NCBI RefSeq assembly: GCF_002270055.1
Contig: NZ_NIBG01000011.1
Location: forward strand, 62,001 to 126,000
From: Anaeromicrobium sediminis
GTDB lineage: Bacteria; Bacillota; Clostridia; Peptostreptococcales; Thermotaleaceae
Reading direction: 5' to 3'
DNA: 64,000 nucleotides
The notes under the pieces were generated by a model. That model was not told where the DNA came from, ran no database searches, and saw nothing but the letters and a program-made list of their open reading frames with translations. Below are positions 17,860 through 26,277 of this stretch, in pieces (within the stretch, counting starts at the first letter, position 1; each line of letters opens with the position of its first letter). Made by a program: the position numbers and the translations under genes.

Positions 17860-17888
17860 GTTTACTTAAAATAGAGTTAGACTATGCT
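17860..17888 (+). promoter_or_regulatory. Candidate ftsZ promoter
   Basis: GTTTAC (17860-17865) and TATGCT (17883-17888) are separated by 17 bp. A second possible -10, GATAAT (17897-17902), lies downstream. Weak but the only candidates in the gap. Confidence 0.35.
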
Positions 17889-17941
17889 CCAAACATGATA
17901 ATATATTTAGGATGTTCATAGCTAAAAGAGGAGGTAATTTC

Positions 17942-19030
17942 ATGTTAGAATTTGATGTGGATATGGAACAATTTGCGCAGATAAAAGTTGTTGGAGTCGG
18001 CGGCGGCGGAAACAATGCTGTTAATAGAATGATTGAGTCCCAATTAAAAGGTGTGCAATTTATTGCTGTAAATACAGATAAGCAAGCTCTTTTTACTTCA
18101 AAAGCAGAGTATAAAATCCAAATAGGGGACAAGCTTACTAAGGGATTAGGAGCTGGAGCAAATCCTGATATTGGTAGAAAAGCTGCTGAGGAAAGTAAAG
18201 AGGAGATATATCAAGCATTACAAGGTGCTGATATGGTTTTTGTAACTGCTGGTATGGGAGGCGGTACAGGAACAGGTGCGGCTCCAGTAGTAGCTCAAAT
18301 AGCAAAAGAAATGGGTATATTAACTGTAGGTGTTGTGACTAAGCCATTTACTTTTGAAGGTAAAAGAAGAATGCAGCACGCAGAAAAGGGAACAAAGGAT
18401 TTAAAGGATAAGGTTGACACTTTGGTAACTATTCCTAATGATAGATTATTACAGGTGGCAGAAAAGAAAACTTCCATAATGGATGCTTTTAAAATTGCAG
18501 ATGATGTACTAAAACAAGGTGTACAAGGTATATCTGACTTAATCGCAGTTCCTGGTCTTGTGAACCTAGACTTTGCAGATGTTAAGACTATCATGTTTGA
18601 ACAGGGCTTAGCTCATATGGGTGTTGGACGAGTTAGTGGAGAAAATAGAGCAGTTGAAGCAGCTAAGCAAGCTATTCAAAGTCCTCTTCTTGAGACTTCA
18701 ATTCAAGGTGCTAAGGGTGTACTTTTAAATATTACAGGTGGAGGAAGCTTAGGATTATTTGAAGTTAACGAGGCAGCTGAATTAGTTTCTCAAGCGGCAG
18801 ATCCAGATGCAAATATTATATTTGGTGCTGTGATTGATGAAAGTTTAAAGGATGAACTTGTAATTACTGTTATAGCTACTGGATTTGATAATGAGAAAAA
18901 TCCAATGCCTAAAACTTCTATCTTAACGAGAGAAGAAGGTAATGAGGATGTTAAAGAAGAGGTTAAAGTTGAGGAAACTCAAGTTGAAGATAACTTGGAT
19001 ATACCTACTTTTTTAAGAAGAAGAAGATAA
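17942..19030 (+). CDS. ftsZ: Cell division protein FtsZ
   Basis: Tubulin-like GTPase that forms the Z ring. N-terminal [15 protein letters not shown], tubulin signature [13 protein letters not shown] (about residues 105-117) and the synergy loop NLDFADV support a functional enzyme. The C-terminal tail ends with [10 protein letters not shown], the conserved peptide that binds SepF, FtsA, EzrA or ZapA. I start at ATG 17942 after AGAGGAGG; an upstream in-frame ATG at 17912 precedes that site. 362 residues. Confidence 0.97.
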   Translation: MLEFDVDMEQFAQIKVVGVGGGGNNAVNRMIESQLKGVQFIAVNTDKQALFTSKAEYKIQIGDKLTKGLGAGANPDIGRKAAEESKEEIYQALQGADMVFVTAGMGGGTGTGAAPVVAQIAKEMGILTVGVVTKPFTFEGKRRMQHAEKGTKDLKDKVDTLVTIPNDRLLQVAEKKTSIMDAFKIADDVLKQGVQGISDLIAVPGLVNLDFADVKTIMFEQGLAHMGVGRVSGENRAVEAAKQAIQSPLLETSIQGAKGVLLNITGGGSLGLFEVNEAAELVSQAADPDANIIFGAVIDESLKDELVITVIATGFDNEKNPMPKTSILTREEGNEDVKEEVKVEETQVEDNLDIPTFLRRRR

Positions 19031-19043
19031 TATTAAGTTAATT

Positions 19044-19086
19044 AAAAATGTAACTAAAACATAAAGTTTTAGTTACATTTTTTTTG
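19044..19086 (+). terminator. Terminator after ftsZ
   Basis: A 16-bp perfect stem (19044-19059 with 19065-19080), a 5-base loop and eight or more T residues. Confidence 0.95.
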
Positions 19087-19170
19087 TCGTAAAATAACAG
19101 ATTATAAGGGTAAATAACCCTTTTTCGACTACATAGAATGACAAGGTTTTAAAAAAAAATAATATATAAT
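19083..19170 (+). promoter_or_regulatory. Spo0A-type spoIIGA-sigE promoter with candidate 0A boxes
   Basis: -10 TATAAT (19165-19170) and -35-like ATGACA (19138-19143) are 21 bp apart, much longer than the normal 17. The Bacillus subtilis spoIIG promoter is known for such a long spacer and for needing Spo0A~P. Candidate 0A boxes are TTTGTCGTA (19083-19091, 8 of 9 to TTTGTCGAA), reverse TTCGACTAC (19124-19132, 7 of 9) and a weaker reverse copy over the -35 (19138-19146). Relative to a start near 19177 the first two are at about -90 and -50. Confidence 0.6.
19106..19125 (+). terminator. Second short hairpin with T run
   Basis: AAGGGT (19106-19111) pairs with ACCCTT (19117-19122), followed by TTT. 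It may back up the ftsZ terminator, and it lies between the two candidate 0A boxes. Confidence 0.5.
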
Positions 19171-19235
19171 AGACATATCCTAAGGGACATGGGAATATTT
19201 TTTAAAAAGAGATTATGCTAAATGGGGGATTAGGT

Positions 19236-20120
19236 ATGTATGAAGTATATGCTGAGTATCTTTTTTTAGAAAATTTACTTATGAATTGGATTATATTACA
19301 TTTAACGGCACATTTTAGCAAATTTGAAGTGAGGAAATATAAAATATGGGTTGGAGCAATAGTTGGTGCTTTATATGCATTTGTATTTTTCTTTCCATCA
19401 CTTAGTTTTATGTACTCCATGATAATGAAGATAGTTATTTCTATCTTAATAGTTGTACTTACTTTCATGCCATATAAGTTTATTGATTTTTTAAAACTAG
19501 TGGGTATTTTTTATTTAATATCCTTTATGTTTGGAGGGGCCGCATTTGCATTATTCTATTTTACTGGATTTGAAGGTATAGTTAGTAATGGTATATTCTA
19601 TATTGGAAATTTTACAACAAAATTATTAATATACTCTGGTATTGTATCTTATATCCTAATTAAATTTTGTTGGGAGCATGTACAAGAAAAAATTTCTAGG
19701 GAAAAACTATACATTCCAGTTTCAATAGAAGTGGAAAATCATAAAAGTAGCGTAAAGGCATTAGTAGATACGGGAAATTCATTGGAAGATCCTCTATCAA
19801 AATATCCTGTAATAGTAGTAGAGTACAGTGCCATAAAAGATTTAATTCCAAATGATATAAAAGATATGTTGACTAATAATAATATTAGTTATGATGTATT
19901 TCTAAAAATAGGTAATGACTCTAATTGGAATAGTAGAATTAGGGTAATTCCATTTAATTCATTGGGAAAGGAAAATGGAATGCTAATAGGCTTTAGGCCA
20001 GATATGGTAAATGTGGAAGGTAAGAAACATATTAAAAATATTATAGTAGGAATATATACTAAAAGATTATCCAAAAATGGAGATTATAGTGCTTTACTAC
20101 ATCCAGATATTCTTAAGTAA
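19236..20120 (+). CDS. spoIIGA: Sigma-E processing peptidase SpoIIGA
   Basis: Membrane aspartic protease that cleaves pro-sigma-E in the mother cell after a signal from the forespore. Five hydrophobic segments fill roughly residues 5-150; the soluble protease domain has the active-site motif [10 protein letters not shown] with Asp178. ATG 19236 is chosen because GGGGGATTAGG precedes it at good distance ([14 protein letters not shown] is the usual N-terminus); ATG 19215 has no ribosome binding site. Directly upstream of sigE, as in all spoIIG operons. 294 residues. Confidence 0.93.
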   Translation: MYEVYAEYLFLENLLMNWIILHLTAHFSKFEVRKYKIWVGAIVGALYAFVFFFPSLSFMYSMIMKIVISILIVVLTFMPYKFIDFLKLVGIFYLISFMFGGAAFALFYFTGFEGIVSNGIFYIGNFTTKLLIYSGIVSYILIKFCWEHVQEKISREKLYIPVSIEVENHKSSVKALVDTGNSLEDPLSKYPVIVVEYSAIKDLIPNDIKDMLTNNNISYDVFLKIGNDSNWNSRIRVIPFNSLGKENGMLIGFRPDMVNVEGKKHIKNIIVGIYTKRLSKNGDYSALLHPDILK

Positions 20121-20146
20121 ATTTACATCAAATGGGAGGCGTTAAA

Positions 20147-20881
20147 GTGTTTAAAATAGTATCTAACATGAGGAGATTATATAAAAAGTTTATAATTAAT
20201 ATTAAGATTAAACTAGGAATATTTCAGATAAAAGATGTGTTTTATATTGGGGGGAGTGAAGCCCTTCCTCCACCACTGAAACCTCACGAAGAAATGGAAC
20301 TATTGTCTAAGCTTAATGTGGACAGCAATTATGTTAGAACAGTTTTAATAGAGCGTAATTTAAGACTAGTAGTGTACATAGCTAGAAAATTTGAAAATAC
20401 AGGTATAGGCGTAGAAGACCTAATTTCAATAGGAACTATAGGGCTTATAAAAGCTGTTAATACTTTTGATCCAGAGAAGAAAATTAAATTAGCCACATAT
20501 GCTTCAAGGTGTATTGAAAATGAAATACTAATGTATTTGAGAAGAAATAGTAAAGCAAAGGCGGAGATATCCTTTGATGAGCCTTTAAACATTGATTGGG
20601 ATGGTAACGAATTATTACTATCAGATATATTAGGAACGGAAAATGATATTATATATAAATTTTTAGAAGAAGAAGTAGATAAAGAACTATTAGACTTAGC
20701 TTTGACAAAGTTATCAAATAGGGAGAAAAAAATAATGGAACTTAGATTCGGCCTTAGAAATGGACAGGAAAAGACCCAAAAAGAAGTGGCGGATTTGTTA
20801 GGTATCTCTCAATCCTATATATCTAGATTGGAAAAGAGAATAATATTTAGATTGCAAAAAGAAATAAAGAAGATAACTTAA
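20147..20881 (+). CDS. sigE: RNA polymerase sporulation sigma factor SigE (pro-sigma-E)
   Basis: Mother-cell sigma factor. The N-terminal stretch (about 1-30, amphipathic and basic, [16 protein letters not shown]) is the pro-sequence removed by SpoIIGA, ending near the conserved [13 protein letters not shown]. Then regions 2 ([31 protein letters not shown]) and 4 ([13 protein letters not shown]). GTG 20147 fits GGGAGG with 7-base spacing; ATG 20132 overlaps that site. 244 residues. Confidence 0.95.
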   Translation: MFKIVSNMRRLYKKFIINIKIKLGIFQIKDVFYIGGSEALPPPLKPHEEMELLSKLNVDSNYVRTVLIERNLRLVVYIARKFENTGIGVEDLISIGTIGLIKAVNTFDPEKKIKLATYASRCIENEILMYLRRNSKAKAEISFDEPLNIDWDGNELLLSDILGTENDIIYKFLEEEVDKELLDLALTKLSNREKKIMELRFGLRNGQEKTQKEVADLLGISQSYISRLEKRIIFRLQKEIKKIT

Positions 20882-20895
20882 TAGGTAAAAACAAT

Positions 20896-20921
20896 AGGTA
20901 GGATACATTCCTACCTTTTTT
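20896..20921 (+). terminator. Terminator between sigE and sigG
   Basis: AGGTAGGA (20896-20903) pairs with TCCTACCT (20909-20916), followed by a T run. sigG is therefore expected to use its own promoter. Confidence 0.85.
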
Positions 20922-20944
20922 CTATTTTTTGGATATAGGAAAGT

Positions 20945-20973
20945 GTATAAACATAAAATTAAGAGGCAATAAT
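20945..20973 (+). promoter_or_regulatory. Candidate sigma-F/sigma-G-type promoter of sigG
   Basis: GTATA (20945-20949), 15-bp spacer, GGCAATAAT (20965-20973). This fits the sigma-F pattern GYATA, 15-16 bp, GGNNANANT. In B. subtilis the sigG gene is transcribed by sigma-F and then by sigma-G. Seen in sequence; use of it is inferred. Confidence 0.5.
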
Positions 20974-21020
20974 TTTATTAAGTAAGGGGGCAATAAAAGG
21001 TAGAAGCGGAGGAATAAGTA

Positions 21021-21794
21021 ATGCATGTAAACAAAGTAGAGATTTGTGGTGTTAATACATCTAAACTTCCTGTGCTTACAAATAATGAAATGAAAAAATT
21101 ATTTGGAAGAATTCACGCCGGAGATTTATCAGCTAGAGAAGAGTTTATAAGGGGAAATTTAAGACTAGTACTAAGTGTAATTCAAAGATTTAACAACAGA
21201 GGCGAGCATGTAGATGACTTATTTCAAGTAGGGTGTATAGGGTTAATAAAGGCAATTGACAATTTCGACTTGAGTCACAATGTAAGATTTTCCACTTATG
21301 CAGTACCAATGATAATAGGAGAGATAAGAAGATATTTAAGAGATAATAACTCTATAAGAGTAAGTAGATCATTGAGAGATACAGCATATAAAGCGCTTCA
21401 AGTTAGGGACCAATTGATAAATAAAAATGCTAAAGAACCTACTGTAACAGAAATAGCAAGGGTATTAGATATGCCAAGGGAAGATGTGGTATTTGCACTA
21501 GATGCAATCCAAGATCCCATATCTTTATTTGAACCTATATATCACGATAGTGGAGATGCCATATTTGTTATGGATCAAGTAAGTGATGAAAAAAGTGAAG
21601 ATGAAATTTGGCTAGAAGGTATAGCATTGAGAGAGGCCCTTCGAAAACTAAATAACAGGGAGAAGCATATTTTAACATTGAGATTTTTCGAAGGTAGAAC
21701 TCAGATGGAAGTTGCAGATGAAATAGGTATATCTCAAGCTCAAGTTTCAAGATTAGAAAAAACTGCTCTAAAGCATATGAAAAAATACATATAA
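21021..21794 (+). CDS. sigG: RNA polymerase sporulation sigma factor SigG
   Basis: Late forespore sigma factor (257 residues, ATG start with GCGGAGGAA upstream). The N-terminus HVNKVEICGVNTSKLPVLTN is the typical SigG leader (it interacts with anti-sigma factors), followed by region 2 (GNLRLVLSVIQRFNNRGE, QVGCIGLIKAIDNFD), region 3 and region 4 (ISQAQVSRLEKTALK). It activates SASP genes such as the one at 62006. Adjacent to sigE as in nearly all Clostridia and Bacilli. Confidence 0.96.
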   Translation: MHVNKVEICGVNTSKLPVLTNNEMKKLFGRIHAGDLSAREEFIRGNLRLVLSVIQRFNNRGEHVDDLFQVGCIGLIKAIDNFDLSHNVRFSTYAVPMIIGEIRRYLRDNNSIRVSRSLRDTAYKALQVRDQLINKNAKEPTVTEIARVLDMPREDVVFALDAIQDPISLFEPIYHDSGDAIFVMDQVSDEKSEDEIWLEGIALREALRKLNNREKHILTLRFFEGRTQMEVADEIGISQAQVSRLEKTALKHMKKYI

Positions 21795-21832
21795 ATTAAA
21801 AGGGAAAGCATAATGGCTTTCCCTTTTAATTT
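21793..21832 (+). terminator. Terminator after sigG
   Basis: A 17-bp perfect stem (21793-21809 with 21816-21832) includes the end of the sigG stop codon. The T residues are mostly within the right arm, so it may work in both directions. Confidence 0.7.
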
Positions 21833-21872
21833 AAAATGTAGTAATTTAATTTAAAGAGAAATAATATACTAT

Positions 21873-21903
21873 TAATAATCAGTATTTGAATGAGTACATA
21901 ATA
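21873..21903 (+). promoter_or_regulatory. Possible sigma-G-type promoter of ylmC
   Basis: CATAATA (21897-21903) fits the sigma-G -10 pattern CATNNTA; TAATA (21873-21877) is a 4-of-5 match to the -35 at a 19-bp distance. Suggestive only. Confidence 0.3.
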
Positions 21904-21940
21904 AAGGGCATATTTGTTTTGAGTTTAGGAGGGATAAAAG

Positions 21941-22276
21941 GTGATAAGTACAGGTGAATTGAGAGAAAAGGAAATAATAAACGTGTCAGACGGTAAAAAA
22001 TTAGGATTTGTATCAGATATAGAAATAAACTTAGAAAAGGGAAGAGTGGTATCTGTTATAGTTCCCACTGAAGGCAGGTTTTTAGGAATATTTGGTAAAT
22101 ATAATGAATATGTAATACCTTGGAGAGAAATAAATAAAATTGGAGTAGATGTAGTATTAGTTAATTCTAAAAGCGTGGTAGAAACTAATAAGGATAAGGT
22201 CGAGGAATATGAAGAGGAATATGAAGAAATGCCTGTGGAAAAGGAGATTTTTATTAAAAAAGAAGGAAATATATAG
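21941..22276 (+). CDS. ylmC: YlmC/YmxH family sporulation protein (PRC-barrel)
   Basis: 111-residue soluble protein with one PRC-barrel domain: ELREKEIINVSDGKKLGFVSDIEI opens the barrel, then VVSVIVPTEG and YVIPWREINKIGVDVVLV; the tail is acidic (repeated EEYEE). This family is found next to sigG in spore formers and is expressed in sporulation, with unknown mechanism. GTG start at 21941 with AGGAGGG upstream. Confidence 0.85.
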   Translation: MISTGELREKEIINVSDGKKLGFVSDIEINLEKGRVVSVIVPTEGRFLGIFGKYNEYVIPWREINKIGVDVVLVNSKSVVETNKDKVEEYEEEYEEMPVEKEIFIKKEGNI

Positions 22277-22336
22277 ACATATAGGAAAAGAAATATTATA
22301 ATTTGAGTAAAAGTAGATAAAATAGGGGGTGCACAT

Positions 22337-22792
22337 ATGAACTGCCCGTTTTGTGAGTGTTTTGATACAAAGGTTGTGGATTCACGACCTACTGAAGAAG
22401 GACAAGTAATAAGACGTAGAAGAGAATGCAGCAAATGTAAAAAGAGATTTACTACATATGAAAAAATAGAAGAGATTCCTTTGATAATAATTAAAAAAAA
22501 TGGAAATAGGGAAGCCTATAATAGAAATAAAGTATTAAATGGTATAATAAGGGCTTGTGAGAAAAGGCCTGTATCCTTAAAGAATATTGAGAAAATAGTA
22601 GATAATATAGAAAGAAATCTTCACAATTCAATGGAAAAAGAAATAAAAAGTACATATGTAGGTGAATTAGTAATGAATGCCTTAAAGGAAATAGATGAGG
22701 TTGCCTATGTGAGATTTGCATCTGTATATAGACAATTTAGGGACATTAATACTTTTATGGAAGAATTAAAAAAGATGTTGGATGAAAAATAA
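22337..22792 (+). CDS. nrdR: Transcriptional repressor NrdR
   Basis: Repressor of ribonucleotide reductase genes that senses ATP/dATP. N-terminal zinc ribbon CPFC (3-6) and CSKC (about 31-34), with [17 protein letters not shown], followed by the ATP-cone domain ([17 protein letters not shown]). 151 residues, standard length. No nrd gene is in the window, so its targets are elsewhere. Its stop is 8 bases before a very long palindrome. Confidence 0.96.
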   Translation: MNCPFCECFDTKVVDSRPTEEGQVIRRRRECSKCKKRFTTYEKIEEIPLIIIKKNGNREAYNRNKVLNGIIRACEKRPVSLKNIEKIVDNIERNLHNSMEKEIKSTYVGELVMNALKEIDEVAYVRFASVYRQFRDINTFMEELKKMLDEK

Positions 22793-22799
22793 AAATCAT

Positions 22800-22856
22800 A
22801 AAATATATATAAATAATAGCAAGTTATATAACTTGCTATTATTTATATATATTTTT
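22800..22856 (+). terminator. 56-base perfect palindrome and T run after nrdR
   Basis: 22800-22855 is a perfect 28+28 palindrome centred between 22827 and 22828 (core AAGTTATATAACTT), followed by T. The stem is almost all A-T with a GC step at GCAAG/CTTGC. As RNA it is a terminator-like hairpin; as DNA it could extrude. It separates nrdR from pgeF. Confidence 0.8.
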
Positions 22857-22892
22857 ACCTTATTAAAAATTTCAAGTAAGGAGTTGATTAAG

Positions 22893-23705
22893 ATGCCTTT
22901 TATATTAAAGGAAAGCACTAATGGTGCAAAATATTATGCTATAGATGAGTTTGATAAAACTAATATGGTAAAGACGTGCTTTACTACAAAGATGGGTGGG
23001 GTAAGTAATGGTGAATTTTCCACTTTAAACATGGGAACTAAGACCAATGATAAAAGGGAGAATATAATTAAAAACTATGAAATCATATGTGAGGCTCTAG
23101 GTATAAGGATGGAGAACTTAGTATTATCTGATCAAGTCCACAAAGATGAAATTAAAATCGTGCATATGGAGGATAAAGGTAAAGGCATTTTATGTGAAAG
23201 TGATATTAAGGAAATTGATGGATTAATAACGTCACAAAAGGATATTTGCTTAGTGACTCAGTATGCAGATTGTGTTCCTGTATATATATTTGATAAGAAA
23301 AATAAAGTAATATCTTTAGTACATTCTGGATGGCGAGGGACTGTAAAGAAAATAAGTAAAAAGGCAATTGAAATTATGAAAGATGTATATAATACAAATC
23401 CTTCAGACTGCATAGGAGCAATAGGGCCTTCTATAGGAGTTTGTTGCTATGAGGTAGACGAAAGGGTCATAGAAGAGTTTAAAAAACATTTTAATAATGT
23501 GGAGGATTTTGTGAAAAATAAGAAAAATGGAAAATATAATCTGGACCTATGGGAAGCAAATAAAAGTATATTAAAAGACACGGGTTTAAATGAAGAAAAT
23601 ATAATAGTTAGCCATGTATGTACCATGTGTAATGAAGAACTATTTTCATATAGAAGGGATAATGGAAATACGGGAAGAATGGCAGCAATGATGCAGTTAC
23701 TGTGA
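22893..23705 (+). CDS. pgeF: Peptidoglycan editing factor PgeF (purine nucleoside phosphorylase/laccase fold)
   Basis: YfiH/DUF152 family. Active-site residues are visible in DQVHKDEI (His), ADCVPVYIFD (Cys) and HSGWRGTVKKI (His). Members remove wrongly incorporated residues from peptidoglycan precursors (E. coli) or act as adenosine phosphorylases/deaminases (LACC1 relatives). Start ATG 22893 follows AAGGAGTTGATT; a frame extending back to 22782 would run through the palindrome and is rejected. 270 residues. Confidence 0.9.
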   Translation: MPFILKESTNGAKYYAIDEFDKTNMVKTCFTTKMGGVSNGEFSTLNMGTKTNDKRENIIKNYEIICEALGIRMENLVLSDQVHKDEIKIVHMEDKGKGILCESDIKEIDGLITSQKDICLVTQYADCVPVYIFDKKNKVISLVHSGWRGTVKKISKKAIEIMKDVYNTNPSDCIGAIGPSIGVCCYEVDERVIEEFKKHFNNVEDFVKNKKNGKYNLDLWEANKSILKDTGLNEENIIVSHVCTMCNEELFSYRRDNGNTGRMAAMMQLL

Positions 23706-23718
23706 AGGGAGACACAAA

Positions 23719-24396
23719 ATGAAAAAAATATTAGTAGTAGATGACGAGGAATATATACGTGAACTTATAGAATTTAATTTAAAGAATAATGGCTATGAGG
23801 TGATTACTAGTGAAGATGGAGAGATGGCTATCAAAACGGCTAAAGAAGAAAAACCTGATTTAATAGTGCTAGATTTAATGTTACCCAAACTAAGTGGATT
23901 TGGCGTGTGTAAGGAGATCAGAGCCCATGAGGAAATAGGAAGTACACCTATTATAATGCTCACAGCTAAAAATGATGAGGGAAATAAAATTGAAGGTTTA
24001 GATGCAGGAGCTGATGATTATGTGACAAAGCCCTTTAGTGTGAAGGAATTGTTAGCTAGAGTAAGGGCTGTTTTAAGAAGATATGATAAAAATCATAAGA
24101 ATAATAATGAAATAGCCATAAAAGATTTAACTATAAACTTAGATAGCCATGAAGTTAGAAGAAATGAAAAAAATATAGATCTAACTAATAAGGAGTTTGA
24201 ACTATTAAAAGTATTAATTGAGAATAAAGGAAAGGTTCTTAATAGAAATTTTTTATTAGACCATGTATGGGGATATGATTATTTTGGAGATTCAAGAACT
24301 GTAGATGTTCATATAAGATATTTAAGAAAAAAAATAGAAGATACTAATAATGAATTTATAGAAACTGTAAGAGGAGTAGGATATAAATTAAGATAG
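23719..24396 (+). CDS. OmpR/PhoB-family response regulator
   Basis: Receiver domain (1-118) with acidic pair DD (8-9), phosphoacceptor Asp52 in LIVLDLMLPKLSG, and Lys in VTKPFS; C-terminal winged helix (about 130-225) with NRNFLLDHVWGYDYFGDSRTVDVHIRYLRKKIE. Very like PhoP/PhoB/WalR-type regulators of low-GC Gram-positives. It is 10 bases upstream of its kinase. The stimulus cannot be read from the sequence; phosphate or cell-wall stress are the usual ones. Confidence 0.92.
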   Translation: MKKILVVDDEEYIRELIEFNLKNNGYEVITSEDGEMAIKTAKEEKPDLIVLDLMLPKLSGFGVCKEIRAHEEIGSTPIIMLTAKNDEGNKIEGLDAGADDYVTKPFSVKELLARVRAVLRRYDKNHKNNNEIAIKDLTINLDSHEVRRNEKNIDLTNKEFELLKVLIENKGKVLNRNFLLDHVWGYDYFGDSRTVDVHIRYLRKKIEDTNNEFIETVRGVGYKLR

Positions 24397-24405
24397 GGTG
24401 ATTTA

Positions 24406-26193
24406 ATGAAGAAAAAAATATTGATAGTATATGGTACACTCATGATAATTGGTATTATGCTTACAGGTTTTTTGGCTTTTAGTTTAATTAAAACTAATTA
24501 CACCATGAAAATTGAAGAACAATTAGTAAGTAATGGAGAACTTATAAATGAATTTATTAGTGAAAAATTAGAAAGTGGTTCTATGGATTATATGGAATTT
24601 GATAAATATGCTATGAAATATGCTATGAAGTCAAAAGTGAGAGTAACTTTTATAGATAAAAATGGGAAAGTTCTGGGTGACTCGGAGGTTAGTGAAGACC
24701 TAGTAGATCTTATGGAAAATCATATGTATAGATCAGAGGTTCAAAAGGCTTTAAAAGGTTATATAGGAAAGGATATAAGAACTAGTAGCACCACTAATGT
24801 GGAATATATTTATGTGGCAATTCCCTTAAAAGTCCATAATGAAATATATGGTGTAACCCGAGTGGCGTTCCCCCTTACAGAAATTAGAAAAATTAATTTG
24901 ACTCTATTAAAATATATAATTTTATCTGTAATATGTGGGATTTTTTTAAGTTTGATAATTGGTTATAGATATGTGGACAATACTACTAAACCCATAAAGG
25001 AAATAACAGAAATATCAAGGAAGATTGCCAAGGAAAATTATAAAGGGAAAGTGGAAGTTCGTGGAGATGACGAAATAAGAATTTTAGCAGAAAATTTTAA
25101 TATTATGGTGGAAAAATTAAATAATACAATAAATGAAACTAGGGATAAGAATATTAAATTAAAGTCCACTTTAAGTAGTATGAAGGCAGGTATATTTGCT
25201 GTTGATAAAGAATTAAATGTAATACTTGTAAATCATGCAGCAAAGGAATTTCTCGGTATAAAAGAGGAAAATGTGTATAAAAGACATATGGATGAAGTAG
25301 TACAGAATGAAGAATTAAAAGTCCTATTAAAAGATTTATTAATGGTGGGAGAGAGTACAGAAAAGAAGGTGGAAGTAAAATTATTAGAAAAAAGAATTTT
25401 AAAGATTTATACAAATCCAATAAAATTGGATTTAGACCCTAATAGGGTATTGGGAGTCATGGCCCTTGTTGAAGATATAACTGAAATCACAAGATTAGAA
25501 AATATGAGAAGTCAATTTGTGGCCAATGTTACTCATGAATTAAAGACTCCTCTCACATCTATAAGTGGATTTATAGAAACATTAAAATCTGGTGCTATTG
25601 ATAATAAAAGTGTGAGAAGTAGATTTTTAGATATTATAGAAATAGAAACGGAGAGATTAAATAGACTTATAGACGATATACTTACCTTATCTGAGATAGA
25701 AAATAGAAGTTCAAATACTAGAAAAGAAGAAATAAATGTAAAATCCAGTATAGAAGAAGTGTTTTTCATAATGAAAAGAATAGGAGAAGAAAAGAATATA
25801 GAATGTGATCTTGAAATATCATCTTCCCTATCTAGTATATACGGAAACAGAGATTGGTTTAAACAAATGCTAATAAATTTAATAGGTAATGGAATAAAGT
25901 ATACTAATGAAAATGGAAAAATATATATAAAAGTTTATGAAAAATATAATAAAATCATAATATCTGTTAAGGATACGGGAATAGGAATACCAAAAGAGGA
26001 CATTCCAAGACTTTTTGAAAGGTTTTACAGGGTGGATAAGGCTAGAAGTAGGAAAGTTGGTGGAACGGGCTTAGGCTTAGCTATAGTAAAGCATATAATC
26101 CTATCCTTTAAAGGAAGTATTTCTATAAATAGTACCTTAGGTGAAGGTTCGGAGTTTGTTATTAAATTACCTATAAAAAAGATGCATAAGTAA
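24406..26193 (+). CDS. Sensor histidine kinase, PhoR/PnpS/WalK-like
   Basis: Order: membrane segment (about 5-27), extracytoplasmic sensor domain (28-165), second membrane segment (about 168-187), HAMP (190-245), PAS (about 255-355), HisKA with phospho-accepting His377 in NVTHELKTPLTS, and HATPase with N box LINLIGNGIKYTN and G boxes DTGIGIP and GGTGLGLAIVKHI. 595 residues. PAS plus HAMP and the adjacent regulator suggest the PhoR/PnpS class. The stop codon is inside the following terminator. Confidence 0.92.
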   Translation: MKKKILIVYGTLMIIGIMLTGFLAFSLIKTNYTMKIEEQLVSNGELINEFISEKLESGSMDYMEFDKYAMKYAMKSKVRVTFIDKNGKVLGDSEVSEDLVDLMENHMYRSEVQKALKGYIGKDIRTSSTTNVEYIYVAIPLKVHNEIYGVTRVAFPLTEIRKINLTLLKYIILSVICGIFLSLIIGYRYVDNTTKPIKEITEISRKIAKENYKGKVEVRGDDEIRILAENFNIMVEKLNNTINETRDKNIKLKSTLSSMKAGIFAVDKELNVILVNHAAKEFLGIKEENVYKRHMDEVVQNEELKVLLKDLLMVGESTEKKVEVKLLEKRILKIYTNPIKLDLDPNRVLGVMALVEDITEITRLENMRSQFVANVTHELKTPLTSISGFIETLKSGAIDNKSVRSRFLDIIEIETERLNRLIDDILTLSEIENRSSNTRKEEINVKSSIEEVFFIMKRIGEEKNIECDLEISSSLSSIYGNRDWFKQMLINLIGNGIKYTNENGKIYIKVYEKYNKIIISVKDTGIGIPKEDIPRLFERFYRVDKARSRKVGGTGLGLAIVKHIILSFKGSISINSTLGEGSEFVIKLPIKKMHK

Positions 26194-26212
26194 ACTTATG
26201 CATCTTTTTTTA
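26176..26212 (+). terminator. Terminator after the histidine kinase gene
   Basis: AAAGATGCATAAG pairs with CTTATGCATCTTT around a short loop that holds the kinase stop codon (26191-26193), followed by a long T run. Confidence 0.92.
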
Positions 26213-26277
26213 ATTAAAAATTTTAAAATGCAAATACTAAATAGAAGACATAAGATATTTAGTTAGGAGATGATTAT

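Noticed and set aside
22782-22892. N-terminal extension of pgeF
   Set aside because: It would translate the 56-base palindrome; a good ribosome binding site precedes ATG 22893.
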